From: Streptomyces sp. 840.1
Lineage (GTDB): Bacteria > Actinomycetota > Actinomycetes > Streptomycetales > Streptomycetaceae
NCBI RefSeq assembly: GCF_003751445.1
Contig: NZ_RJUU01000001.1
Span: 3,973,001-4,037,000, forward strand
Length of the DNA stretch: 64,000 nt
Direction: 5' to 3'
The notes under the pieces are model-generated. The model was not told the origin of the DNA and searched no databases. It saw nothing but the letters and a program-made list of their open reading frames with translations. The position numbers and the translations under genes were made by a program. This document shows positions 17,658 through 25,337 of the stretch, piece after piece. Numbering within the stretch: the stretch's first letter is position 1; every line of letters starts with the position of its first letter.

Positions 17658-18038
17658 ATGCCCTTCTTGAGCCGCTTCTCCGGCCTCCCGAAGTACCTCA
17701 ACCCTGTGCTGCGGCCGCTGGCCCGGTTCGTCCCGCCGATGGCGGTGCTGCATCACCGCGGCCGGCGCAGCGGCAGGCCGTTCGACACCCCCGTGCAGGC
17801 TTTCCGGACCCGGACCGGGTTCATCGTCGGCCTTGCCTACACCCCGGACGCGAACTGGGCGAGGAACATCCTGGCCGCAGGCGGCGGCCAGATCAGTCGT
17901 GGCGGGCGCCGCTACACCATCGGCCGGCCCCGTCGGCGCGGCCCGGAGGCCCGCGCCGATCTGCCCGCGCCGGTGGGGTTGATGATGCGCAAGCTCGGCA
18001 TCGACGACTTCCTGGAGTTCGACGCGACCCGCGGCTGA
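17658..18038 (+). CDS. Ddn-type deazaflavin (F420)-dependent nitroreductase
   Basis: A 126-residue split-barrel protein of the Ddn/nitroreductase-quinone reductase family, which uses F420H2 to reduce quinones or nitro compounds. LHHRGRRSGRPFDTPV at residues 31-46 and GLAYTPDANWARNILAAGGG near 56-75 are the family's cofactor-side segments. Length is close to the usual 130-150. ATG 17658 has AAGGAAG 6 bases upstream. Together with the quinone reductase and MarR genes it forms a compact redox set. Substrate is not predictable. Confidence 0.82.
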   Translation: MPFLSRFSGLPKYLNPVLRPLARFVPPMAVLHHRGRRSGRPFDTPVQAFRTRTGFIVGLAYTPDANWARNILAAGGGQISRGGRRYTIGRPRRRGPEARADLPAPVGLMMRKLGIDDFLEFDATRG

Positions 18039-18086
18039 GGCTGTTGCGCATTTCCTCCTGCCACCTCGCGCGACGGCGGCGACGCG

Positions 18087-18266
18087 ATGCTCCGTGCCGG
18101 AATCGTGTCGTCGATGCTCGTCGGTCTCGTGGTGGGGCGAGGAGTGGTCGGCGTCCCCGTGCTCACCGGGGCGGAGCGTGAGCAGTTGATCAAGCTCGTC
18201 GGGCCCGCCGTGCAGAGCGTGCTGGTCCCGACGCTGCCCACCGACGACGAGGGGACGGGCCCATGA
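18087..18266 (+). pseudogene. TetR regulator C-terminal fragment
   Basis: A 59-residue frame, MLRAGIVSSMLVGLVVGRGV, then VPVLTGAEREQLIKLVGPAV, matches the last helices of the TetR ligand-binding domain. The DNA-binding domain is absent and the upstream frame shows no homology. Its stop overlaps the next ATG (ATGA), the remains of an operon with the CorA-like gene. Confidence 0.55.
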
Positions 18267-18765
18267 TGGCGATCGACGGCCGTGTCTACGTCGAAGGGCG
18301 CCGCACCGCGCGCCTGTCCTTACAGGACCTGCCGACGACCTGGGCTCACCCAGGTGATCGACGTGCATCGCGATCGGGGCGATGGTGCAGGCCCGCTCCG
18401 CGCCGGCGACCGGCATGGCACCGACGACGAGGTGCAGAACCAGCTACGCAACGTGCTCGACCGCACGATCCGGGCCGGGTCTCTGCTTGAGAACACGCTG
18501 AACGCGCACTCCACGCTGGTGGCGATGGATCAGAACGAGGCAATGCGGCGTGTGTCGAACGGGAGTCTCGCCCAGGGTGAGCAGGTGAAGAAGATCTCGT
18601 CGTGGGCGGCAATCCTGTTCACCCCGCGCCTGACCGCGTCCATCTTCGACCACATGCCCGAGCCGCACCGGACTTGGGGGCACCCGCTCACCGTCGCCTT
18701 GCTGATCGGTTTCGGAGCGGGCCCTTGGGACGTCTTCAAATGGTGCAGCCGGCTGTGGGCGGCCG
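18263..18765 (+). pseudogene. CorA-type magnesium transporter remnant
   Basis: The first residues MMAIDGRVYVEGRRTARL look like a CorA N-terminus in one frame. After a large deletion and frameshift, the C-terminal part is seen in another frame: LLENTLNAHSTLVAMDQNE, KKISSWAAILFTPRLTASIF and DHMPEPHRTWGHPLTVALL. The selectivity motif YGMNF, which should precede the DHMPE segment, is missing, so transport would be lost. The usual length is 320-370 residues; about 165 codons remain. Confidence 0.6.
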
Positions 18766-18785
18766 CCACCGATGCCGCGGCCGGT

Positions 18786-19436
18786 TCAGGTGCCGGCGGC
18801 CTCCCGGTGGTCGGGTGTGAGGAGGTAGGCCGTCGCCATATCGCTGAGTTCGTTCGCGTAGCGTCGCTGGGCCGCGTCGCCGGTCGCCGGGTCGGGGCGT
18901 ACGGAGTTGTGGAAGCAGGCACCCAGGATGGCGCGTGCCGCGGTGTCCAGCGCCCCCTGCGGGTCGGAGCGCCGGATCTGGTCCGAGTAGGGAGCTGCTG
19001 CTTCGAGCAGGAGGCGATGGATCTCGGTGATGGTGCGGGCTCCACGGTCCGAGGGCTTGGCCCCCCGGGCGCGCAGCAGTTCGGTGAAAAGGCTGCTGCT
19101 GTCCGCGAACGACTGCAACAGGGCGTGTGCGTAGGCGTCCATGACGCCGGACAGTGACGGATCCGCCGCGCGCAGCCGCTCGGCCACATACTCCTCGCGC
19201 CGGTCCAGCATCCGCTCCGTCAGCGCGTTGATCAGCTGCTCTCTGTCCTCGAAGCGGCGGTAGATCGTGCCGACGGCGACGCCCGCGCGTTCCGCGACCC
19301 CCGTGATCGTCATTTCATCCAGACCGACCGATGACGCCATGTCCTCGGCCGCCTGCAGCACACGAGCCAGCGTCGCGGCGCTGCGCGCCTGCTGGGGTTG
19401 CCGATACGAGGCCGGGCGGTCGTGCTCGTTGGTCAT
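18786..19436 (-). CDS. TetR-family transcriptional regulator
   Basis: A 216-residue regulator. The N-terminal HTH is complete: ARSAATLARVLQAAEDM, then ITGVAERAGVAVGTIYRRFEDREQLINAL. The C-terminal domain is a normal-length all-helical ligand pocket. Starts at 19436 or 19445 are both possible; MTNEHDRP at 19436 is preferred. It is divergent from an unknown gene at 19553, and the shared gap holds a perfect 13+13 bp inverted repeat that is almost certainly its operator. The neighbouring TetR remnant is a different protein. Confidence 0.9.
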   Translation of the reverse strand: MTNEHDRPASYRQPQQARSAATLARVLQAAEDMASSVGLDEMTITGVAERAGVAVGTIYRRFEDREQLINALTERMLDRREEYVAERLRAADPSLSGVMDAYAHALLQSFADSSSLFTELLRARGAKPSDRGARTITEIHRLLLEAAAPYSDQIRRSDPQGALDTAARAILGACFHNSVRPDPATGDAAQRRYANELSDMATAYLLTPDHREAAGT

Positions 19437-19474
19437 GTTCCGCATCGTATCGGCGGCGGTTTCGGCAAGAACAT

Positions 19475-19505
19475 TTGACAAGTGGTGCATTTTCCCGCGT
19501 ACTCT
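19475..19505 (+). promoter_or_regulatory. Sigma-70 promoter for the gene at 19553
   Basis: A consensus -35 TTGACA (19475-19480) and a -10 TACTCT (19500-19505) are 19 bp apart. The operator starts two bases after the -10, so bound repressor would block transcript initiation. Confidence 0.55.
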
Positions 19506-19507
19506 CA

Positions 19508-19537
19508 GAATGTGAATGTGAAGCCACATTCACATTC
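19508..19537. promoter_or_regulatory. Perfect palindromic TetR operator
   Basis: GAATGTGAATGTG (19508-19520) and its exact complement CACATTCACATTC (19525-19537) flank a 4-base spacer. Each arm itself contains the direct repeat AATGTG twice, so two overlapping dimer sites are possible. It lies between the divergent TetR gene and the gene at 19553. Confidence 0.75.
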
Positions 19538-19552
19538 TATGGAGGTTCGACC

Positions 19553-20251
19553 ATGACCGACAACCAGACAGCTGCGGCCGTGACCGTGGCGCTTGCGTCA
19601 GGACCCGCCGGCTCCGGAAGCATCGATGACTTCGAGCTGTTCTACGCGCGCCGCGCCCTGGACCGTTTCCGGACCCTGCTGGGCCGCCAGGGCCTGCTTG
19701 ATCTGCTGGCCGCGGACATCGAGGAGGGCAATGCCTTCCTGCGGGAGGCTGCGCGCACCTCCTGCGGTGAGTTCCACGCCGGTACGACCGTGCTCCAGGC
19801 GCGTGGCCTGACCTCGGGCGAGTTCCTTGAGTGGATGGACGGGGCGTTCGCGGGCGGCGACGAGCGCCCGCTTCTCGCGGCGCACCCCGAGCACTACGCG
19901 ATGGGTACCGATGAGATCGGAGCGCGCGTGGTGGAGAACATCGGCCCCCACGTCTGTTCCTTCTACATGGGTGGCTGGGGCACCTCCGCGATGGCCTGGG
20001 CCGAGGACGCGGACGAACTCCTCCCGGAGTCGGAGTATCCCAGGAAGATGTCTTCCAACCTCTTCCTGGAGGACGGCACAGTCGTTGGGCGGGCGCTGAT
20101 CCAGTTCGGCGACACCGCCGACGGCTTCACCGCGAACCTGACGGTCTACTTCCCCACGTCGTGTCCCCAGGACGTCCTGGACCACCATCTGCGGCACTAC
20201 GCCGTCGAGTTCAGGAACTGGATCGTCACCGCGGCGGCGGCCCGCGCCTGA
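19553..20251 (+). CDS. Protein of unknown function under TetR control
   Basis: A 232-residue protein with no domain I recognise. It is soluble and acidic, with no signal peptide or membrane segment. Notable parts are FELFYARRALDRFRTLLGRQ near 30-49, GRALIQFGDTADGFTANLTV near 185-204, and an aromatic patch HVCSFYMGGWGTSAMAW near 130-146. The ATG at 19553 has GGAGG 7 bases upstream, straight after the palindrome. The divergent TetR gene suggests ligand-induced expression. It may be a START-like or enzyme fold, but I will not name one. It is one of the few intact island genes. Confidence 0.7.
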   Translation: MTDNQTAAAVTVALASGPAGSGSIDDFELFYARRALDRFRTLLGRQGLLDLLAADIEEGNAFLREAARTSCGEFHAGTTVLQARGLTSGEFLEWMDGAFAGGDERPLLAAHPEHYAMGTDEIGARVVENIGPHVCSFYMGGWGTSAMAWAEDADELLPESEYPRKMSSNLFLEDGTVVGRALIQFGDTADGFTANLTVYFPTSCPQDVLDHHLRHYAVEFRNWIVTAAAARA

Positions 20252-20891
20252 GGGTGCGCGGGTGAGGCCCGCTGCCCGCCCCACGCGGCTTCCGCCGCGG
20301 CGAAGCGTCATGGTTCGCTGTTGCCGGTCCGTGCGACGCGGACCGGAATGGGAGCCGGCCTTTGCCACTGGACCGAAGGCAGCGGGCCCCTTCCGGGCGC
20401 CAACTGAACCTTGTTGTCCGCCTCTCCCACTCCCTTACCCCGCCCCTGCGAGCATGCCCCGACGGGACAGCCGCCTGGCTCCGTTATTTACTGGTCGATC
20501 CTGTGTCGGCTGGATGTTCCCGTTGTACCTCGGCGCGCTGGCGGACGGTCGGTCTGGCGTATGAGCGAGGCTCGGACCATTGCGAGTTGCCGACCCGACT
20601 CGAAGGATCCGCCGTGCAGTCGTCCGCTACGGAACGTAGCGGTGTTCGTCGGGGAGCGATGAGGTTGGAGGCCCGTGGGGTCGTCGCTGCTCAGGGGTGA
20701 TGCGTCGGTCCTCGATGCCGGGCTCCCTTGCTCCTCGGGAGCGGCGGCGGTTGTGATGGGCGGCGAGAGACTCGTGCGGCGAACGCCTAACCGTTCCCGA
20801 TCGAGCTGGATCGAGGAGGGTGTAGCCGGATGGAAGCGGGCGTATATGTCCGATCCTTCGGCATCGTCGCAGGTGAGAGGCGTCACTCGTT
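20252..20891. other. Gene-free right end of the island
   Basis: No credible gene in 640 bp. The only structure noted is a 7-bp hairpin, CCGCTAC/GTAGCGG, at 20624-20642. Short plus-strand frames have no domains or ribosome binding sites. This may be eroded coding sequence, including a lost integrase, but nothing can be recognised. Confidence 0.5.
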
Positions 20892-20917
20892 TGGGTTCGA
20901 GTCCCACCCGCCCCACC
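20892..20917 (+). repeat. attR-type direct repeat
   Basis: A 26-bp copy of the CAU tRNA 3' end, starting TGGGTTCGAGTCC and ending CCCCACC. The bases upstream do not form the rest of a tRNA, so this is a duplicated attachment core and not a second tRNA gene. Confidence 0.85.
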
Positions 20918-20961
20918 ACGGTGCAGAACCGGTTCCCCTGATTGACCAGCACGAACAGCTA

Positions 20962-20988
20962 GGCCCCCGCTCCGGCGGGGGCCTTTTT
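20962..20988 (+). terminator. Rho-independent terminator, probably the original tRNA terminator
   Basis: GGCCCCCGC and GCGGGGGCC form a 9-bp stem with loop TCCG, followed by TTTTT. It lies 45 bp beyond the distal tRNA-end repeat, where the tRNA terminator would have been before integration. Confidence 0.85.
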
Positions 20989-21355
20989 GCTGCCTTCGAG
21001 GTCCTTGGCCCGGCCGTGGCTCACCCGAAGCGGCAGGGGAGGAGCCGGCTGGTACCGGGAGGTGGCGGGGGATCGTCGGGGCCGACCGGATTCGTACAGG
21101 TGCTCGCCTTCCCGGCGGGGCGGGGTCGCCCGTGGCGCGGCTTCGGCGCAGGGGCGGTTCCGCGCCACTCCCTCGCCGCCCGCTTCCGGAGCGCCGGCGC
21201 AGACCGGGCCCCCTCGCCAGGCCCCCGATATCGGCTACTCAGGGTACTTATCAGATATTTCAGAGTGTTATGGCGGGTTTCTTCGGTGATCCATGCCATT
21301 TCTTAGTCGATCAACCGACTAGTACGACAATCATCCCGGTTTGAAGGAGTTCAGC

Positions 21356-22024
21356 ATGCGCATTTCCGCTTCCGTCCGTTCCCGCAGTCTCCGTGCGGGT
21401 GGCGCCGTGGCCGCCGTCGTCGCCGTCGCCGGAGCGACGCTGGCTGGAGCGTCCGCCGCCTACGCCATCCCCGGCGACAGCGGCGACCTCGATGTCCGCT
21501 CGGTCGGCTGGAACTCGCGCGGCGGTGACGGAGTCGAGGTCTGCAAGTTCGTCCTCTCGGCCAGCAACTTCGAGTCGCTCCCGGCCGTTCCCTGGACGAT
21601 CACCGCGCAGCCGCCGACCGTGCCCCCGGGCGACACCCTGCAGAGCACGCTGCCGCTCGTGAACGGCTCGGCGCGCAGCCAGCAGTACCTGCTCCCGGAG
21701 GGCACGTACCAGCTGGTGTGGATCGTCCCGGCGGGCCCGAAGCAGAAGAGCTTCCGGGTCGACTGCTCCAAGCCCGGCAACAAGGGCGGCCGTGCGGACG
21801 AGGAGAGCCGTGAATCGTCCGTCGGCGCCTCCGAGTCGAACTACGACAAGCCGTCCGGTGGGGTGCCCGCCGGCGGCGGTGGCGTGCCGGACATGATGGA
21901 CGCCGGCTCCGAGAGCGACTGGAACATGGGGAGCACCGCCGCGCTGGCTGCCGGTACGGCCGGAGCCGCGGGGCTGATCATGGCCCGTCGAGCCGCACGC
22001 CGCCGTGCCCGCAACGAGGCATAG
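21356..22024 (+). CDS. Secreted or surface-anchored protein paired with a sortase
   Basis: A 222-residue exported protein. A signal peptide (LRAGGAVAAVVAVAGATLAGASAAYA) ends near residue 40. A compact domain follows with two cysteines (VEVCKFVLSAS and FRVDCSKPGN) that could form a disulphide. A Ser/Gly/Pro-rich linker leads to a C-terminal hydrophobic segment (AALAAGTAGAAGLIMA) and an Arg-rich tail. That end resembles a sortase sorting tail but no clear LPxTG motif precedes it. ATG 21356 has GAAGGAG 6 bases upstream. The sortase gene overlaps its 3' end by 20 bp, so it is the likely substrate or partner. Confidence 0.72.
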   Translation: MRISASVRSRSLRAGGAVAAVVAVAGATLAGASAAYAIPGDSGDLDVRSVGWNSRGGDGVEVCKFVLSASNFESLPAVPWTITAQPPTVPPGDTLQSTLPLVNGSARSQQYLLPEGTYQLVWIVPAGPKQKSFRVDCSKPGNKGGRADEESRESSVGASESNYDKPSGGVPAGGGGVPDMMDAGSESDWNMGSTAALAAGTAGAAGLIMARRAARRRARNEA

Positions 22025-22694
22025 GGCCCGCAGCCGACGGCGAAGGCGACGGGGGCCGAGCCGGGCGTGCCGTCTCACGATGACACTGGGCGTGGTCTCC
22101 TCGCTGCTGACCGGCATCGTCTGGGCGAGTTCGGACTCGTCCGACGACCCGTCGGCCGCCGCTCACGGGGGCGACTCCGCAGGCGGCGGCGATCTGCCGG
22201 GGCGGCAGGTCTCGCACGCACCCCTGTCGCCCTCACGACCGGTGAAGATCGCGGTACCCGGCATCTTCATCGAGGCCCCGGTCATGGGTCTCGGGCTCGA
22301 CGGCAAGGGGCACCTCGGTGCCCCGCCCCTGAACAAGCCGAGGGTGGTGGGCTGGTACCGGAACGGCCCGTCACCCGGAGACGCGGGAACCTCTCTGATC
22401 GTCGGTCACCGCGACACCGAGACAGGCCCGGCGATCTTCCTCAACCTCAACGCTCTGCACCGGGGCGACACGGTGAAGGTCACCCGGGCGGACCGGCGGA
22501 CAGCGGTGTTCGCCGTCGATGAGGTGAAGACCTACACGAAGGACAAGTTCCCGGACGACAAGGTGTACGGAACCACCAAGCGTCCGGAACTGAGACTCAT
22601 GACGTGCGGCGGACGCTTCAACAAGAAATCCGGCTACTCGGCCAACGTTGTCGTCTTCGCACACCTGAAGTCACTGAAGAAACAGCCGGCCTGA
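22005..22694 (+). CDS. Class F sortase
   Basis: A 229-residue membrane-anchored cysteine transpeptidase. After a basic start and one membrane helix, the sortase beta-barrel covers about residues 80-225. The catalytic His is in LIVGHRDTETGPAIF and the Cys in LRLMTCGGRFNKKSGY, a TCGG form typical of class F. GTG 22005 overlaps the surface-protein gene by 20 bases, giving translational coupling. Class F enzymes are common in actinobacteria and their targets are mostly unknown. Confidence 0.88.
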   Translation: MPATRHRARSRRRRRRGPSRACRLTMTLGVVSSLLTGIVWASSDSSDDPSAAAHGGDSAGGGDLPGRQVSHAPLSPSRPVKIAVPGIFIEAPVMGLGLDGKGHLGAPPLNKPRVVGWYRNGPSPGDAGTSLIVGHRDTETGPAIFLNLNALHRGDTVKVTRADRRTAVFAVDEVKTYTKDKFPDDKVYGTTKRPELRLMTCGGRFNKKSGYSANVVVFAHLKSLKKQPA

Positions 22695-22714
22695 GGGCCG
22701 GCAGCAGTCGGGAG

Positions 22715-22746
22715 CGGCTGGTACCTCGGGGGCGAGGTACCAGCCG
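22715..22746. terminator. Bidirectional hairpin terminator
   Basis: Perfect 14-bp arms CGGCTGGTACCTCG and complement with loop GGGG, between the convergent sortase and LysR genes. Confidence 0.75.
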
Positions 22747-22790
22747 TCCGCGCGTCCGGGGCCTGACCACAGTGGTACGCGGGCGGCGGG

Positions 22791-23666
22791 TCAGGCGGCC
22801 GGGGCGCGCAGCACCGACAGCAGTGCGGTGGCGGCCGGGGCGGGGTTGAAGTCGCTCCAGGCCAGGTACTCGATCCGGGTCGGGCCGTCCGTGACGGGGA
22901 TGGCTGCCGTGGGGGCGTCCGGGGACAGGATCGCGGGTGGCAGCAGGGCGACCGCGAGGTTCTGTCCGACGAGGTCGAGGATCAGGGCGGGGGACATCGA
23001 CTCGAAGGTCACGTCCCGCTGGATGCCCGCCGCCTCGAACGCGAGGTCGCTCTGGGCGCGGCCGGGGGTGCCGGCCGGGAAGTCGGCGAAGGTCTCCCCT
23101 GACAGATCGGCCAGGCGCAGGCGGCGTCGGCCGGACAGGTGGTGCTCGGGGGAGACGACGGCGACGAGCCGGGCTCTGGCCAGTTCGAGCGTACGGATGC
23201 CGGTGGGGGCGGAGTTCTCCGGGAGACCCAGGACCGCGAGGTCCACCGTGCCGTCCTCCACGGCGGAGATGAGCTCGTCGCTGCCCGCCGTGCGCAGGGT
23301 GACGCGGACGGCCGGGTGGGCCCGGTGGAAGGTGCGCAGCGCCCGGGGGATGTCGAGGGCGGTGACCGTCGGGACGATCCCGAGCGCGACCCGGCCCCGC
23401 AGCTCTCCGACGGCGGCCGCGGCGTCGGCGGCCGCGCGCTCGGCGGCCTCCAGGCTCGCCCGCGCGGCCGGCAGGAACGCCTCGCCCGCCGCCGTGAGTT
23501 CGACCCTTCTGCTGGTACGCGCGAACAGGCGCACCCCGAGCTCGTCCTCCAGGGCCTTGATCTGGTGGCTCAGCGCCGACTGGACCACGTAGCACTGCTC
23601 GGCGGCGCGCGTGAAGTTCCGGGTCTCTGCCACGGCCAGGACGTATCGCAGTTGACGCAGTTCCAT
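22791..23666 (-). CDS. LysR-family transcriptional regulator
   Basis: A 291-residue LysR regulator: N-terminal winged HTH (LAVAETRNFTRAAEQCYVVQ, then SALSHQIKALEDELG) and a C-terminal periplasmic-binding-like effector domain from about residue 90. It is divergent from the EamA exporter gene, the classic arrangement for a LysR activator acting on its neighbour. The short gap contains a small perfect inverted repeat. The effector is not known. Confidence 0.92.
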   Translation of the reverse strand: MELRQLRYVLAVAETRNFTRAAEQCYVVQSALSHQIKALEDELGVRLFARTSRRVELTAAGEAFLPAARASLEAAERAAADAAAAVGELRGRVALGIVPTVTALDIPRALRTFHRAHPAVRVTLRTAGSDELISAVEDGTVDLAVLGLPENSAPTGIRTLELARARLVAVVSPEHHLSGRRRLRLADLSGETFADFPAGTPGRAQSDLAFEAAGIQRDVTFESMSPALILDLVGQNLAVALLPPAILSPDAPTAAIPVTDGPTRIEYLAWSDFNPAPAATALLSVLRAPAA

Positions 23667-23672
23667 CCATCA

Positions 23673-23687
23673 ATCGTGCCTCACGAT
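23673..23687. promoter_or_regulatory. Candidate LysR binding site
   Basis: ATCGTG-CCT-CACGAT, a perfect 6+6 bp inverted repeat 7 bases upstream of the lysR start, in the divergent gap. It resembles a short T-N11-A box. Confidence 0.45.
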
Positions 23688-23744
23688 CGGTGCGATGAAA
23701 ACCATGTGTTGGACTCATGGGTGCGGCGGGCCGAGAGTGGTGTG

Positions 23745-24674
23745 GTGACCACGACGACAGTTCTTCCGCGATCGGCATCCGCGCCACCGGCCCGGCGAGC
23801 CGGGCTCACCATCGCCACGGCGTTCGCACCGGCGGTGTGGGGTACGACCTACATCGTCACCACCGAACTGCTGCCGCCCGGCTCGCCCCTCTTCGCAGCG
23901 CTGATGCGCGCACTGCCGGCCGGTCTGCTCGGGCTCCTCATCGCGCGCACCCTGCCGCGCGGGGCGTGGTGGTGGAAGGCCGCGCTCCTCGGCACCCTGA
24001 ACATCGGGGCCTTCTTCCCGCTGCTGTTCATAGCCGCCGAACGCCTCCCCGGCGGGGTGGCCGCGACCCTCGGGGCCTGCCAGCCGGTCCTGGTGGCGCT
24101 CCTCGCCGTCCCGGTCCTCTCGGAGCGGCCTTCCCCGTGGCGCCTCGCCTGGGGCGTCGTCGGAGTCGCGGGCGTCGGGCTCGTCGTGCTCGGCCCCGGT
24201 GCGGGCTTCGACCCCCTCGGGATTACCGCCGGGCTCGCCGGGGCCGCGGCCATGGCCGGTGGCGTCGTGCTCACCAAACGCTGGGGCCGCCCCGAAGGAG
24301 TCAGCGCGGTCGGGTTCGCGAGCTGGCAACTCACGGCGGGCGGACTGGTGCTGCTGGCTCCCGCGCTGCTCGTCGAGGGCGTGCCGGGCGGGGTGGACGG
24401 CCGGGCCGTGGCCGGGTACCTGTGGCTGGGCACGTTCGGCGGGCTGATCGCGTACACCCTCTGGTTCAGGGGTCTGCGCACGCTCCCGGTCACCGCGACC
24501 GCCCTCCTCGGGCTGCTCTCGCCCCTGGTCGCCGCCTCCCTCGGCGTGCTGCTGGCCGGCGAGGGCCTCGATCCCATCCGGATCACCGGCTTCGCCCTCG
24601 CCCTCGCGGCCCTGGCAGCCGGGCAGTTCACTCCCGCACTCCGTCCCCGTACCCGGAAAGGGACCGCTTCATGA
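23745..24674 (+). CDS. EamA/DMT-superfamily exporter
   Basis: A 309-residue transporter with ten predicted helices in two EamA repeats: VWGTTYIVTTELLPPGSPLF opens the first, and the second begins near GITAGLAGAAAMAGGV. Such proteins export amino acids or metabolites by proton exchange. GTG 23745 (or 23742) is chosen because the membrane repeat begins about 25 residues on; the longer frame from 23139 crosses the lysR gene. Its stop overlaps the next start as ATGA. LysR control is likely. Confidence 0.85.
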   Translation: MTTTTVLPRSASAPPARRAGLTIATAFAPAVWGTTYIVTTELLPPGSPLFAALMRALPAGLLGLLIARTLPRGAWWWKAALLGTLNIGAFFPLLFIAAERLPGGVAATLGACQPVLVALLAVPVLSERPSPWRLAWGVVGVAGVGLVVLGPGAGFDPLGITAGLAGAAAMAGGVVLTKRWGRPEGVSAVGFASWQLTAGGLVLLAPALLVEGVPGGVDGRAVAGYLWLGTFGGLIAYTLWFRGLRTLPVTATALLGLLSPLVAASLGVLLAGEGLDPIRITGFALALAALAAGQFTPALRPRTRKGTAS

Positions 24675-25327
24675 ACATCACCGTCCTCGGCGCCACCGGA
24701 ATGGTCGGCTCACGGCTCGTCACCGAAGCCGTCTCGCGCGGCCATCAGGTGGTCGCCGCCTCCCGGCACCCGGACGAGACCTCGTCCGCCGCCGTTACAG
24801 CCGTGACCGTCGATGCCGGGGCCCCCGAGGAGTTGCGCGGCGCGGCCCTCGACGCGGCACTCGGCAAGGCCGACGCCGTCCTCCTCGCCATCCGGCCGGC
24901 GCCCGGGGACGAGGACGCGATCGCGCCGCTCACCTCTGCCGTGCTCGACGCGGCCGGCCGGGCCGGCGTCCGGCTGCTCGTCATCGGCGGAGCGGGCCCC
25001 CTGAGGTCGCCGCGCGATCCTGAGCTGCTCGTGATCGACGACCCGGACCACGTCCCCGCCGCCTGGCGCGCCGTCGCGGCAGCCAGCACGACCCAGTTGC
25101 GGGCCTGCCGCGAGCACGTGAACGGCGACTGGGCCTACCTCAGCCCGCCCGCCGTCCTCGAACCCGGCACCCGTACCGGCGGCTACCGCCGTGGAACCAC
25201 CACGCTGCTGACCGAGCCCGACGGCACCTCACGCATCAGCGCCGAGGATCTCGCTGTCGCCGCGCTCGATGAGATCGAACACCCCGGTGCGCAGAGGCAC
25301 TTCACCGTGGCGCGGCGCCAGGAGTGA
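24671..25327 (+). CDS. NAD(P)-binding NmrA/SDR-like epimerase-type protein
   Basis: A 218-residue Rossmann protein of the atypical SDR/NmrA group. It begins MNITVLGATGMVGSRLV, the dinucleotide loop, and carries LLVIGGAGPL near 102. No YxxxK catalytic pair is obvious, as in many NmrA-like NAD(P)H sensors. It overlaps the EamA stop by four bases, so it is translated from the same message. Possible roles are redox sensing or a tailoring step linked to the exported compound; neither is shown. Confidence 0.82.
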   Translation: MNITVLGATGMVGSRLVTEAVSRGHQVVAASRHPDETSSAAVTAVTVDAGAPEELRGAALDAALGKADAVLLAIRPAPGDEDAIAPLTSAVLDAAGRAGVRLLVIGGAGPLRSPRDPELLVIDDPDHVPAAWRAVAAASTTQLRACREHVNGDWAYLSPPAVLEPGTRTGGYRRGTTTLLTEPDGTSRISAEDLAVAALDEIEHPGAQRHFTVARRQE

Positions 25328-25337
25328 CGCCTGCGGA

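Larger units (their letters stand above)
12030..20917. mobile_element. tRNA-integrated genomic island, decayed, about 8.9 kb
   Basis: The segment is bounded by the 26-bp duplicated tRNA 3' end. The proximal copy restores the complete tRNA. The distal copy is followed within 45 bp by a strong terminator, as expected for the original tRNA downstream flank. The interior differs from the core around it: at least five truncated or frameshifted genes, two gene-free stretches of over 400 bp, and several locally lower-GC segments. No integrase, excisionase, replication or transfer gene was found, so it looks immobile or dependent on helper functions. Site-specific insertion is an inference from the duplicated tRNA end. 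Confidence 0.75.

Noticed and set aside
20892..20917. A second CAU tRNA gene
   Set aside because: Only the 3' 24 bases of the tRNA are present; no D arm or anticodon arm precedes them.
20488..20952. A minus-strand frame over the distal attachment repeat
   Set aside because: It reads through the duplicated tRNA end and a gene-free stretch and shows no domain.
23717..25327. A single long frame joining the EamA and NmrA-like genes
   Set aside because: Its first part is the EamA gene in a wrong frame; the real genes overlap by ATGA.
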